From NCBI GenBank assembly GCA_002493905.1, contig DLAJ01000037.1:1-64000 (forward strand): 64,000 bases of DNA, read 5' to 3'. Under the pieces are notes generated by a model that saw only the letters and a program-made list of their open reading frames with translations, had not been told where the DNA came from and made no database searches. Positions 24,937 through 34,322 of the stretch are shown piece by piece; position 1 is the stretch's first letter, and each line of letters starts with the position of its first letter. The position numbers and the translations under genes are program-made. The stretch comes from Lachnospiraceae bacterium UBA7050. Lineage in GTDB: Bacteria; Bacillota; Clostridia; Lachnospirales; Lachnospiraceae.

Positions 24937-26481
24937 ATGAGCACGAACCATACGATTAAAAATCAGGCGTCAGGCATCACCAGAGCGATCACAGTCGGCA
25001 TTGCCGTGATCTTGCAGGTGGTGACGATGGTATTGCTTGTATTATATTTGAGACAATTATCAGTCTGGGTTTACTATGCAATTGAAATGTTCAGCGTGAT
25101 CCTGATCTTTGCGCTGGTTAATGACAGTGAATCTTATAAGCAATTCTGGGTGATCATTGTTCTCCTTCTGCCGATGTTCGGATTCTTTTTGTACTTTATG
25201 TGGGGCAGAAGAAGGTCGAACAGTAAGACAAACCGTCATATCCGCGAGGTGGAACAAAGGATGCTGGACAGCTTAAAGCAGGATGAGGACGATGAACTGC
25301 TGGCTCATTTTCAGAGCATCCATCCGAACAAGGTGCAGATCAGCCGGTACCTTGCGAGAGAAGGATTTCCGATGTATAACAATACAACCGTAAAGTATTA
25401 CGGTCTTGGCGAGCAGATGAAAGAAGCCATGTTAGAGGATATCCGGCATGCAAAATCTTATATATTTATGGAATATTTTATTATAAAGGACGGCGTTTTC
25501 TGGCAGGATGTATACGAGCTGTTAAAAGAGAAAGTAAAAGAAGGAGTCGAGGTATGGCTTCTTCTGGATGATTTCGGCTGTATCCTGATTAACACCAGAC
25601 AGTTCCGCGAAGAGGTGCGTGCAGCCGGTATCCAGCTTGCGGAGTTTGCGCCGATTCACAAGGACATTAACCGGCTTTCTTTTAATTACCGCAATCATCA
25701 GAAGATCACGATTATTGACGGAAATATCGGATATACCGGAGGGATCAATCTTGCTGATGAGTATATCAATGAAGTGGAACGGTTCGGACACTGGAAGGAT
25801 ACAGCGGTGCGCTTAGAGGGTGCGGGTGTTTATTCGCTGACCTGTTTCTTTTTGGAGATGTGGCAGATTGCAGAGAATACGGAAGAATTGGATTATGCTT
25901 TATACAAACCGACCGTGCGGATAGAGTCGGAGAGCATGGTGCAGCCGTTTGCGGACGGTCCGGCGAACAACCCGAAAAATACGGCAGAAAGCGCCTATAC
26001 GCATATGATCAATAAGGCGCGGGATTATATTTATATTACGACACCGTATTTAGTCCTTGACCAGAAGATGGCGGACGATCTGTGCAGGGCGGCGGAAAGC
26101 GGCGTGGATGTGCGTATTATCACGCCCCACAAATACGATAAATGGTATGTGTATATGGTTACGGTTTCCAATTACGGACGGCTGATGGAAAAAGGCGTCC
26201 GGGTATACGAATATGAGCCGGGTTTTATTCACGCAAAAAACGTAGTTGTGGATGATGAGATTGCGGTCTGCGGTACGGTCAATATTGATTACCGGAGCTT
26301 TTATCTTCATTATGAGGATGCGGTGCTGATGAGCAAAACGCCTGCGGTTATGGAAATCAAACAGGATTTCTTTGATACGCTTGAAAGCTGCAAGGAAATA
26401 CAATATGCCGAGTGGATGCACCGTCCTTTGCGCCAGCGGTTTGTCCAGTCGGTGCTTCGGTTGTTCTCGCCGCTTTTATAG
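24937..26481 (+). CDS. cls: Cardiolipin synthase
   Basis: A 514-residue membrane enzyme that condenses two phosphatidylglycerol molecules into cardiolipin and glycerol. Two N-terminal membrane helices (about residues 15-65) are followed by two phospholipase D motifs: HQKITIIDG with GGIN, and HAKNVVVDD with GTVN. Length and arrangement match Bacillota Cls. The ATG at 24937 is preceded by GAGG at five bases; other in-frame starts reach back to 24820 across the promoter and are unlikely. Its terminator region holds the tandem hairpins at 26543-26696. Confidence 0.93.
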   Translation: MSTNHTIKNQASGITRAITVGIAVILQVVTMVLLVLYLRQLSVWVYYAIEMFSVILIFALVNDSESYKQFWVIIVLLLPMFGFFLYFMWGRRRSNSKTNRHIREVEQRMLDSLKQDEDDELLAHFQSIHPNKVQISRYLAREGFPMYNNTTVKYYGLGEQMKEAMLEDIRHAKSYIFMEYFIIKDGVFWQDVYELLKEKVKEGVEVWLLLDDFGCILINTRQFREEVRAAGIQLAEFAPIHKDINRLSFNYRNHQKITIIDGNIGYTGGINLADEYINEVERFGHWKDTAVRLEGAGVYSLTCFFLEMWQIAENTEELDYALYKPTVRIESESMVQPFADGPANNPKNTAESAYTHMINKARDYIYITTPYLVLDQKMADDLCRAAESGVDVRIITPHKYDKWYVYMVTVSNYGRLMEKGVRVYEYEPGFIHAKNVVVDDEIAVCGTVNIDYRSFYLHYEDAVLMSKTPAVMEIKQDFFDTLESCKEIQYAEWMHRPLRQRFVQSVLRLFSPLL

Positions 26482-26542
26482 TAAAATTTCAGGTTCGGAA
26501 ATGCCCAATGCATTTTGTAAGATAGGAATTTTTTCCATTCCA

Positions 26543-26618
26543 GAAGAAATGCCTTCGGCATTTCTTCGAAAGAATTTGCGGAACGCAAACTCTGAAAGAC
26601 CGCGTTGCGGTCTTTTTT
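26543..26618 (+). repeat. Tandem hairpin module 1, ending in an intrinsic terminator
   Basis: Three hairpins in a row: stem 26543-26553/26557-26567 (loop TTC), stem 26575-26580/26584-26589 (loop GAA), and a terminator stem 26595-26603/26607-26615 (loop GTT) followed by a T run. The flanks CCAGAAGAA and TTCTTCGAAAGA recur in module 2 while the inner stem bases differ but stay paired, which is what a selected RNA structure would show. Confidence 0.75.
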
Positions 26619-26640
26619 ATGTATTAGGAAATTTCTCGCT

Positions 26641-26696
26641 CCCAGAAGAATCGCAAAGCGATTCTTCGAAAGACTTTCCGCAGGAAAGTCTTTTTT
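26641..26696 (+). repeat. Tandem hairpin module 2, ending in an intrinsic terminator
   Basis: A diverged copy of module 1: stem 26645-26654/26658-26667 (loop AAA), then terminator stem 26669-26679/26683-26693 (loop GCA) and T run to 26696. Compared with module 1 it lacks the small middle hairpin. The remaining 150 bases before the Na/Pi cotransporter gene hold one more short hairpin (GTCTCT/AGAGAC at 26748-26766) and no clear promoter. Confidence 0.75.
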
Positions 26697-26850
26697 ACAT
26701 GGATTTTACATAGAATTTGCCGGAATATTACATGCTTATGGTAACATGTCTCTGAATATGAGAGACACGAAAGAAATGTGTATCGTGTGGATATTATTAT
26801 TATCGGTAAGATGCAGGATATGCAAATCTTGGAAAGGGCATGGTATCTGA

Positions 26851-28611
26851 ATGGATTTTTTCGGCGTATTGACGATGATTGGCGGGCTGGCGCTGTTTTT
26901 GTATGGAATGGACGTAATGGGAACTGGATTGTCCAAAGCGTCGGGAGGGCGGATGGAAAAAATATTGGAGCGCCTTACCGACAGTACCGTAAAAGGCGTG
27001 CTGCTCGGCGCTGCCGTCACTGCTGTGATCCAGAGTTCGTCGGCAACGACGGTCATGGTAGTCGGGTTTGTCAATTCAGGAATTATGAAGCTGTCGCAGG
27101 CGATCGGCGTGATCATGGGAGCGAATATCGGAACGACTGTGACGTCATGGATTCTCGGTTTAGCCGGAGTTGAGAGTGACGCGTTCTTCATCCGTCTGCT
27201 CAAACCTGCGTCGTTTTCTCCGGTGCTGGCAATGATCGGCGTTGCGATGATGATGTTTGCCAAACGGGAAAAGAAGAAAGATATCGGTATGATTCTGATT
27301 GGCTTTGCCGTGCTGATGTTTGGGATGGACACGATGTCCGGTGCAGTAAAACCGCTTGCCGGCGTGCCGGAGTTCACGAATCTGCTGATTGTGTTTTCCA
27401 ATCCGCTGTTTGGTATTCTGGCAGGCGCGCTATTAACGGCAGTTATTCAGAGCTCGTCGGCATCGGTCGGTATTTTACAGGCGCTCTGTCTGACCGGTTC
27501 CGTGACATATGCAACGGCGATTCCGATCATTCTCGGACAAAATATAGGAACCTGCGTAACCGCGCTGCTTTCGGCGATCGGAGCAAACAGGAATGCAAGG
27601 CGAGCCTCCCTTGTACATTTATATTTTAATATCATTGGTGTGCTGAGCTTTATGATCGTATTCTATACGCTGCAGGCATTTTTTCATTTTGCCTTTCTGA
27701 ACGACGCGGCAACGCCGTGGGGCATCGCGGTTATACACAGCATTTTTAATGTGGCGGCAACGCTTGTGCTGCTGCCGTTTGCAAAGGTTTTGGAGAAGCT
27801 TGCCTGTGCGTCTGTAAAGGATGGGGACGGAAAGGAGCAGGCGCCGGGGGAGGTAAGGTATTTGGAGGAGCGTTTTCTGGATACGCCGTCTCTGGCGGTG
27901 GAACAATGCCGGAATGCGGCGGTTCAGATGTCAGAACTGACAAAAAAGGTATTACAGGGAGCGGTCGCTTTGGTCGGCGCATACGGGGAAGAGGCGGCGC
28001 AGAAAGTGGCAGCGTTGGAAGAACAGGTCGACCGCTATGAGGATGAGATCGGAACGTATCTTGTCAAGCTTGCCGCGAAAGATTTGTCAGAGCGCGACAG
28101 CCGGACCGTCTCGGAGCTTCTGCATTGTATCGGCGATTTTGAGCGGATTTCCGATCACGCGGTCAATATTGCGGATGCGGCGCGGAAGATGCGGCGCAAG
28201 GATATGGATTTTTCAAAAAAAGCGGCGGAGGAGCTTGCGGTCTACACGGAGGCCGTTTTTGAGGTCGTAGATGTGTCATTTCAGGCGTTTGCAGCCGGGC
28301 AGCGCGATCTTGCGCAGGAGGTGGAGCCAATCGAAGAGGTGATCGACGAACTTCATAAAGAGATCAACCGCCGCCATATGAAGCGCCTGCGCAAAGGGAA
28401 ATGCACGATTGAGATGGGATTTATCCTGTCCGATATTACGACAAGCTATGAGCGGATTTCGGACCATTGCTCAAATATTGCGGTAACAATGCTGCAGGTT
28501 GAGGAAGATGTATATGATGCGCATGAGTATATTCTGTCCATGCGGAATAAGAACAAAGAAGAATTTGAACGGGAGGTATTTCATTTCAGAAATCGTTTTA
28601 TGCTGCCGTGA
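26851..28611 (+). CDS. Na+/phosphate cotransporter with PhoU-like domain
   Basis: A 586-residue protein of the Na/Pi cotransporter II (NptA/YjbB) family. Two inverted membrane repeats each carry the QSSSA signature (VIQSSSATTVMVVGFV near residue 62 and VIQSSSASVGILQALC near 198), which bind phosphate and sodium. Residues about 340-570 are two helical PhoU-like bundles with the pattern ERISDHAVNIAD and ERISDHCSNIAV. It would import phosphate or balance it, with the PhoU part acting as a regulator in the cytoplasm. Ribosome binding site GAAAGG precedes the start. It appears to be transcribed alone. Confidence 0.92.
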   Translation: MDFFGVLTMIGGLALFLYGMDVMGTGLSKASGGRMEKILERLTDSTVKGVLLGAAVTAVIQSSSATTVMVVGFVNSGIMKLSQAIGVIMGANIGTTVTSWILGLAGVESDAFFIRLLKPASFSPVLAMIGVAMMMFAKREKKKDIGMILIGFAVLMFGMDTMSGAVKPLAGVPEFTNLLIVFSNPLFGILAGALLTAVIQSSSASVGILQALCLTGSVTYATAIPIILGQNIGTCVTALLSAIGANRNARRASLVHLYFNIIGVLSFMIVFYTLQAFFHFAFLNDAATPWGIAVIHSIFNVAATLVLLPFAKVLEKLACASVKDGDGKEQAPGEVRYLEERFLDTPSLAVEQCRNAAVQMSELTKKVLQGAVALVGAYGEEAAQKVAALEEQVDRYEDEIGTYLVKLAAKDLSERDSRTVSELLHCIGDFERISDHAVNIADAARKMRRKDMDFSKKAAEELAVYTEAVFEVVDVSFQAFAAGQRDLAQEVEPIEEVIDELHKEINRRHMKRLRKGKCTIEMGFILSDITTSYERISDHCSNIAVTMLQVEEDVYDAHEYILSMRNKNKEEFEREVFHFRNRFMLP

Positions 28612-28726
28612 GGGTGAGAATCGGAAAATCGGCAATTTGTCCACGAATGCCACAAATCTGTCGATGGCAGACGCAGATTTGAAATTTGTGCTGCACCGCC
28701 GCGCAAATGCCCCGGAATAGGAATTT

Positions 28727-29497
28727 TTATGTCAGAATCTGCGTCAGCAGTTCCGACGGCGCATGAATGATGCGGGACGCGCCGTGTTCGTGCAGGAACG
28801 CTTCGCTGCGAAAGCCCCATGTGACACTTACGCAGTCCATGCCTGCGGCGGCAGCAGTGGCAATGTCCACGTCGGAATCGCCGACATAGAGAGCGCGGCA
28901 GACAGAAAGCGGGTCTGCGGGAGCGCCGGATGTGGGAGCGCCGGATGCGGGACCACCGGATACGGATGCGGAACCGCTGTTTGTGGAACCGCCCCTGCAG
29001 GGAACAGGGCCGGCAGTGGATGCATTCAGTTCGCGGAGCGCGGCATGCACCGAATCGGGCGCTGGCTTGCGCCGTACATTTTCGCGTTCGCCGATCGCAA
29101 CCGGAATCCATTTGGAGAAATAGAGGGAGCAGAGTGTTTTGACGGCAGCGTCGGGTTTATTGGAGACGACGGCGAGCCGGAGACCTCTGCTTTTTAGCGC
29201 GTCAAGCATCGAAAGGATTCCGTCGTAGGGCGCGGTGCAGTCGTTGCAGTGCGCTTCGTAATGAGTACGGAAATGGGACAGAGTCTCTTCTATAACAGTG
29301 TCGCCGGCTGATTTCGGTACTACGCGGCGGATGAGTGTGCGTGCGCCGTTTCCTACTGCAAGGCGTACCTCTTCTAATGTGCACGTGGGAAAGCCCATCA
29401 CGGATAAGGCGTGATTGACGCTGTTTTTTAAGTCTTCCAGTGTGTTTAGTAAGGTGCCGTCCAGATCAAAAATAATGGTGTCGTAAAAAGGCTGCAT
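28727..29497 (-). CDS. HAD superfamily phosphatase, phosphoglycolate-phosphatase-like
   Basis: A 256-residue Rossmann-type phosphatase. Motif I DLDGTLLNT (about residues 10-18) holds the nucleophile and acid aspartates, motif II is VVSNKPD, the motif III lysine is in RRKPAPDSV, and motif IV is YVGDSDVDIATAAAAGM. It has a helical cap of the Gph/PpaX class. A Gly/Ser/Pro-rich insertion of about 30 residues between motifs III and IV is unusual and is coded by 15-base repeats at 28917-28961. GGGAGG precedes the start. Substrate could be phosphoglycolate or pyrophosphate; not decidable here. Confidence 0.88.
   Translation of the reverse strand: MQPFYDTIIFDLDGTLLNTLEDLKNSVNHALSVMGFPTCTLEEVRLAVGNGARTLIRRVVPKSAGDTVIEETLSHFRTHYEAHCNDCTAPYDGILSMLDALKSRGLRLAVVSNKPDAAVKTLCSLYFSKWIPVAIGERENVRRKPAPDSVHAALRELNASTAGPVPCRGGSTNSGSASVSGGPASGAPTSGAPADPLSVCRALYVGDSDVDIATAAAAGMDCVSVTWGFRSEAFLHEHGASRIIHAPSELLTQILT
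28917..28961 (-). repeat. Three tandem 15-base units in the HAD gene
   Basis: Units 28917-28931, 28932-28946 and 28947-28961 differ by one to three bases and encode SGAPA-like steps in a surface insertion of the phosphatase. Confidence 0.8.
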
Positions 29498-29558
29498 GGG
29501 GTGCCTCCCAGAGTGAATTTTGGTTTTATTATAGGAAGGTTTCGGTATAAAAGCAAGA

Positions 29559-29593
29559 AATACCGGCAGCTTTTGATTCCGGCTGCCGGTATT
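29559..29593. terminator. Intrinsic terminator between HAD gene and NatAB-like operon
   Basis: AATACCGGCAGC (29559-29570) pairs perfectly with GCTGCCGGTATT (29582-29593) around an 11-base loop. It ends the minus-strand permease gene that stops at 29612. Confidence 0.85.
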
Positions 29594-29611
29594 TTGTGTG
29601 TCAGATAAATT

Positions 29612-31066
29612 TTACTTTCCTTTCAGCATGCCGATCAATGCCGCCGGTTTCGGCGGATTGCCCTTATAAAGCGACATCATGCGGTATACTTTTCCGGCTG
29701 CAGCCAGACAGAGTACAACGCAGGCAAGTACGATCGCCAGAGAAATGCATGCGGTCGGAATGGAGACGTAGCCCAAAAGCACACGGCTCGGCGTCACCAG
29801 TATCGACGTAAACGGAACGAAGTCGTACCATACGGGTGATGCAGGCATATCCCCCGTCATTGCGCCGGAGGAGATCACAGCAAAGAAGCTGACGATCAGG
29901 ATGAGCGTAAACAGGCTGTTTGTTGAAGATAAATCCTCCGGCTTGCTTGCGAGGGAGCCGCCGATTGCAGCAAGTCCGCAGTAGAGCGCAAACGCGCCGA
30001 TGATCATGAGCAGGGCAAGAAGGGCGCCGCCGATCGTAAACATTCCCGACATATCGCCGAGCAGATCAAAGAAAGCGATCAAAGTCATGTCGGTCTGCGG
30101 ATTGATCATTTTTACAAACATGGTGCCGGCCGCAAAGCCGCCGACAAGCGCTGCGATCCAGAGGACGAACTGGAGGGTGCTTGCGGTGATGATGGCAAAT
30201 ACTTTTCCGAATATCATGGCTGCCGGCTTGACGGAGACTAAAAACGTATCCATCAGCTTCGAGGTCTTTTCCATGATGACACAGTTTGCAACGCCCTGTC
30301 CGTAGAAAAGAACAAGGAAATAGATCAGCATGATATTGAAATACGGCAGGATCATGGATAAAACCGGTTTCATTGCGGTGATGGGATCATCAGGGTCTTC
30401 ATTCTCATTTTCTACGGGCTGTCCGTCTGCCGTGACATGCGCGGTCTGTGTTACGACCGGAACGGAAAGCTCAGCGAGCGTTTCATAGGAAATGCCAGCC
30501 TTTTCGCTGAGAACAAGCCGGAAGTACAGATTGATATGGTCCTTGAGAGCTTCCGCGTCGTCTTTTGAAATATCGCACTCATCCGTGCGCAGCAGGGTAA
30601 AGCGGTAGGTTCCGCTTCCTGCAAGGGGATCCGTGAAATCCGTCTTGTCTGCCTCCGAGGCATATTCCGTATCGGACTCAGCCGGAGCCGTGCCCTGCCT
30701 GTCAACCGCCAGAATCAGGCTCATCGGATTTGCATCGGCAAGCTCTTTCGCTCTGTCGAGATCGCCCCCGCAGTCGGTATAGGAAATACCCGAAAAACGG
30801 GGGTTTCCCATCTGGTTTAAGAAATTAAAATCAACGGAAACAGGTGTATTGTCCACAACGTATACGTCCGTGACCGGCGACGGTTCATCCGCTTTTGCGG
30901 TATGTTTTCCGAACGCCTCCGCGCAGGGCATGATAACTGCGGGAAGCAGGAAGCAGACTGCCGCGAGAAGAATCGTAATCAAGCGGTAGCTTTTTGCCTC
31001 AAGCTGGCGTGCAAGCGTAAATGAAAAAACTTGTTTGGTTGCGTCTGACTGACTGATTTTACTCAT
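29612..31066 (-). CDS. ABC-2 type permease, NatB-like (second)
   Basis: A 484-residue membrane protein with the NatB/ABC2_membrane_3 layout: one N-terminal helix, a large extracytoplasmic domain (about residues 55-230), then five or six helices including EKTSKLMDTFLVSVKPAAMIFGK before a helix. The extracellular part is acidic. It starts two bases after the stop of the first permease, with AGGGGG upstream. The pair plus the ATPase at 32389-33399 make a heterodimeric exporter resembling the NatAB sodium/multidrug type. Substrate unknown. Confidence 0.87.
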   Translation of the reverse strand: MSKISQSDATKQVFSFTLARQLEAKSYRLITILLAAVCFLLPAVIMPCAEAFGKHTAKADEPSPVTDVYVVDNTPVSVDFNFLNQMGNPRFSGISYTDCGGDLDRAKELADANPMSLILAVDRQGTAPAESDTEYASEADKTDFTDPLAGSGTYRFTLLRTDECDISKDDAEALKDHINLYFRLVLSEKAGISYETLAELSVPVVTQTAHVTADGQPVENENEDPDDPITAMKPVLSMILPYFNIMLIYFLVLFYGQGVANCVIMEKTSKLMDTFLVSVKPAAMIFGKVFAIITASTLQFVLWIAALVGGFAAGTMFVKMINPQTDMTLIAFFDLLGDMSGMFTIGGALLALLMIIGAFALYCGLAAIGGSLASKPEDLSSTNSLFTLILIVSFFAVISSGAMTGDMPASPVWYDFVPFTSILVTPSRVLLGYVSIPTACISLAIVLACVVLCLAAAGKVYRMMSLYKGNPPKPAALIGMLKGK

Positions 31067-31067
31067 A

Positions 31068-32402
31068 TTATCGTACCCCCTTTGCCGAGGATGTCTTTGC
31101 CATAGAAAGCATATCTTTTAATTTCACGCGGTTTCCGCGGTGCATCAGCAGGCTGGTGTAAACCTTTGCGCAGAATACGGCGAGCAGGATCACAACAATT
31201 GCCTGCAAAACCCATGACAGGATCAGAATGCCAACGCCGATGTTCCCCATCATGAAGTGGATCGGTGCGCAGAACACCGAGAGAATCGGGATAATGCTGG
31301 TGATAACAGCCATCGTTCCGGAGCCGCTTGTTGTCGCCGCCATGGAAATGATGTAGCCTGCCATGATCAGAAGCGTCACACCCATGGTTGCGCTTTCCGT
31401 ATCCTCCGTGGAGGAGCAGCCTGTTGCGGAAAGGCCCGCAATAATTGCAAATGTTAAGAATGCGAGCAGGAGCGAGATGACAACGGCAATGATAAATATG
31501 ACACTGAAATTTAACAGTCCTCCTGAAACGTTGAACTGGCCTCCGCCGATCATATCCGAAAGCGGCGCGAGTGTCATAAATCTGCCGCACACGGCACGGG
31601 ACAGAAAATAACCGAGTATCATGCCGCCCATTGTCATGAGCACATAGGTCATGGCGGCAAGAATTTTGCCGACGATCAGGGCGAGCGGTTTTACGCTTAC
31701 CATCAAAAGCTCTATCAGCTTCGAGGCCTTTTCCTCGATGACAGTACGCACAATATAAGAAACGGAGAGAACGCTTACCATCATCACGACAATGGAGTAA
31801 ATGAGCTGGACAATGTACTGTGTATCCCAGCGGTCTTCGTCCTCTAAGTAGGAGTCATAAGACTGCGTGCCGGATTCCCAGGACGCCATGACAAATTCAA
31901 GCTGTTCGTTTGAAATCTGCAGCGTACGGTAACGCGCCTGATCAAACTGTTCGGCGAGGAAACTGCTTAAAGAGCTTATTTCTTCGTCGTTTAACGCAGT
32001 ATCTTCCGCTGCGGTGACAGAAAGCTGGTACACGCCGGTCTCTGCATCAAAAAGGATGGATGCGAATACGTCGTTTGCTCCGGGTACGGCGGCTCCATTT
32101 AACTCGTCCATGCTGTGAAATGCAGTCTCCGACCAATAGGGATTCTCATCAGCGGCATTTTTAAGATCGGCACCGGTCAGGGAATATGGTTCAATGCAGC
32201 TGTCAAAATACACGTTTTCAACGGTCGAGTGCAGTCTGACGCTGCCTTCGCCGCCTATCAGCGAAGAAACTGGAACAGCAGCAATCGAGAACAGAATCAT
32301 GATGACAAGCGATATGATATTTGCTTTGTTTTTCAGGAACTGTGTCAGCGTAAAGCGATATACCATGCCGGTTCCTGTCAGTTGTTCTTTATACTGTTTC
32401 AT
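31068..32402 (-). CDS. ABC-2 type permease, NatB-like (first)
   Basis: A 444-residue relative of its downstream neighbour: N-terminal helix (about residues 20-45), outer domain to about 205, and the conserved IEEKASKLIELLMVSVKPLALIVGK loop before the helix bundle. The ATG at 32402 lies inside the ATPase gene end (14-base overlap), eight bases after AGGTGG, so translation is coupled. Two in-frame starts a few codons earlier are possible. Confidence 0.87.
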   Translation of the reverse strand: MKQYKEQLTGTGMVYRFTLTQFLKNKANIISLVIMILFSIAAVPVSSLIGGEGSVRLHSTVENVYFDSCIEPYSLTGADLKNAADENPYWSETAFHSMDELNGAAVPGANDVFASILFDAETGVYQLSVTAAEDTALNDEEISSLSSFLAEQFDQARYRTLQISNEQLEFVMASWESGTQSYDSYLEDEDRWDTQYIVQLIYSIVVMMVSVLSVSYIVRTVIEEKASKLIELLMVSVKPLALIVGKILAAMTYVLMTMGGMILGYFLSRAVCGRFMTLAPLSDMIGGGQFNVSGGLLNFSVIFIIAVVISLLLAFLTFAIIAGLSATGCSSTEDTESATMGVTLLIMAGYIISMAATTSGSGTMAVITSIIPILSVFCAPIHFMMGNIGVGILILSWVLQAIVVILLAVFCAKVYTSLLMHRGNRVKLKDMLSMAKTSSAKGVR

Positions 32403-33399
32403 GAGCATCACCACCTACTTTTTCAACGAAGATTTCATGTAAGGACGGCTCGCGCAGATCAAAGGTAATGACCGGGATATGGTCTGCGATCAGCATGGAG
32501 AGCAGCTCGTTTGCCTGTGCCTCACCGCTTACTTTTAACTGGTATTCATGTTCCTTTTCTGTTAAGAGCGTGACGCCCGCGCGCGTGATATACGGTGTGA
32601 TGTCCTGTTCGACCTTGAGCGCAAGGTTGACGCGGCCGTAGCTCTTTTTAATTTCATTTAAGTTGCCCTGAAGAACGACTTTTGCATGGTCAAGGATGGT
32701 AATATCGGTACAGAATTCCTCAACCGTCGCCATCTGGTGGCTTGACATGATCAGATATTTTCCGGCTGCGATCTCCTCGCGGATGATATTTTTGAACAGG
32801 TCGGTATTGACCGGGTCAAGTCCGGAAAGCGGCTCGTCTAAAATCAGCAGCTCAGGATTGGAGATCAGCGCTGTCATGAACTGGATCTTCTGCTGATTTC
32901 CTTTAGAGAGCTGGTCGGCAAGCCTTGGCTTGCTTTTCTTTTTCCGGACTGCAGCGCCGGAGCGTGCACCGCCGAAACCGGTTTTTTGTGCGGGTGCGGC
33001 AGAAGAAGTATCTGAGGAAGCGTTCGGATAAAGGTATTCTTCCACCTCGAGGCGCGCCGCCCAATGTTTAATGCGCTTTTTTGCCTCCGTTTTCGAAACG
33101 CCGCGCAGACCGGCAAAATAGATCAACTGGTCCATCAGCGCGTATTTCGGATAGAGTCCGCGCTCCTCGGCGAGATAGCCGACATTGCAGGTCGCGGTAT
33201 CGAGCGGCTTTCCGTTCCAGAGCACTTCGCCGCTGTTTTTGGAAAGCATGCCGAGCATCATACGGATGGAAGTGGTCTTGCCGGCACCGTTCGTGCCGAG
33301 CAGCGCGTAAACGCCGGGTTTATCCATCGTAAAGCTTAAGCTTTCAAGCACGGTCTTTTCACCGTATTTTTTTGAGAGATTTTTTACTTCGAGACTCAT
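32389..33399 (-). CDS. ABC transporter ATP-binding protein, NatA-like
   Basis: A 336-residue ATPase. Walker A is GTNGAGKTT (about residues 33-41); the signature loop is LSKGNQQKIQ; Walker B is LLILDEPLSGLDP; the switch is MSSHQ. A basic, Ser/Ala-rich insertion (about residues 130-160, SSDTSSAAPAQKTGFGGARS) separates Walker A from the signature, unusual for this family. About 100 residues after the core match the NatA C-terminal domain. Start at 33399 with AAAGGATG upstream; the frame runs to 33495. No clear promoter is seen between it and the 33524 gene. Confidence 0.9.
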   Translation of the reverse strand: MSLEVKNLSKKYGEKTVLESLSFTMDKPGVYALLGTNGAGKTTSIRMMLGMLSKNSGEVLWNGKPLDTATCNVGYLAEERGLYPKYALMDQLIYFAGLRGVSKTEAKKRIKHWAARLEVEEYLYPNASSDTSSAAPAQKTGFGGARSGAAVRKKKSKPRLADQLSKGNQQKIQFMTALISNPELLILDEPLSGLDPVNTDLFKNIIREEIAAGKYLIMSSHQMATVEEFCTDITILDHAKVVLQGNLNEIKKSYGRVNLALKVEQDITPYITRAGVTLLTEKEHEYQLKVSGEAQANELLSMLIADHIPVITFDLREPSLHEIFVEKVGGDAHETV

Positions 33400-33523
33400 A
33401 AATTTCATCCTTTCATTAAAAAATTGTATAGGTAATTCTGGTTGTTTCTGGTTTCTATATTGAGCGGGCGTCCCCGCAGAATAGCCATATTTCAAAAAAC
33501 AAGCCGGGCGGTATAACCCTTTG

Positions 33524-34252
33524 TCAGGCTGTCCGCTGGTGTAAGAGCATCCGGTAGCTGATGAACAAAAACCCGCATAAGACCCCGGTTCCGATCAAAG
33601 CCCATGCAAAAAGCGGAAGACCGGATATGATCTGCTTTAGCACAAGACCGATATTAGAGAACAGGGTATCCTGTTCCTTTTCCAGATCGTCCAACGCACG
33701 CGGAATGACAAAGCAGCCGGCCATCCAAAAGAGCCAGATCACGTAAAAAGCAGCTTTACCAAAACGAAGGAACAACACGCCGATGAACTGTGCCAGTACA
33801 GTAAAGGCAAGCAGGAAAAAAACAAGGGTCATCGGGGTAAAGGCGGCGAAATAACGGGATTCGCAGACAAAGCCGTTCCACCAGTATGTAAGCCTGAGCT
33901 GTTCGGTCAGCGCGGAGAGATACAGGGCGGCGGTCCCGCAGAGCGAAGTCGCAAAGGCGCATGCCAGACTGCCGGCAAAAAAGGATTTCCGGGTCCGGCT
34001 CATACCGATGGCCGTCTCAAAATGTCGCTGAAGGAAGAGCATGCCGAACAGCAGGGCAACTCCCATAAAGGCGATCAGTGACATAAGAAACGCCATTTCA
34101 AACGTTTTCGGATTTTCGGCGTGGGATTCCGACACGCGCATCACGACTTCAAAAAAGACCGTGCCGAACAGGCCAAAGCCCAAAACGAAGCAAAAGCTTA
34201 AGGTAAAGAACGGAATCCCCATTTTAAGCAGAGAAAGCACTGTTTTTTTCAT
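33524..34252 (-). CDS. ABC-2-like membrane protein, last gene of the third GntR-ABC operon
   Basis: A 242-residue membrane protein with about six helices. It follows the membrane protein at 34323-34973 and shares its N-terminal pattern of a cytoplasmic lead then two helices around a short loop, plus a conserved charged step after helix 2 (RHFETAIGMSRTRKSFF, compare CTRKSLFWG). These features suit the permease of a YtrA-type exporter. AAGGAG lies nine bases before the ATG at 34252. Substrate unknown. Confidence 0.75.
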   Translation of the reverse strand: MKKTVLSLLKMGIPFFTLSFCFVLGFGLFGTVFFEVVMRVSESHAENPKTFEMAFLMSLIAFMGVALLFGMLFLQRHFETAIGMSRTRKSFFAGSLACAFATSLCGTAALYLSALTEQLRLTYWWNGFVCESRYFAAFTPMTLVFFLLAFTVLAQFIGVLFLRFGKAAFYVIWLFWMAGCFVIPRALDDLEKEQDTLFSNIGLVLKQIISGLPLFAWALIGTGVLCGFLFISYRMLLHQRTA

Positions 34253-34322
34253 GCGTGACATCTCCTTATAAAAAGATGGTGCAGTCAGCCAATAAGGAAA
34301 AACCTGTTATTCTGACTGAATA

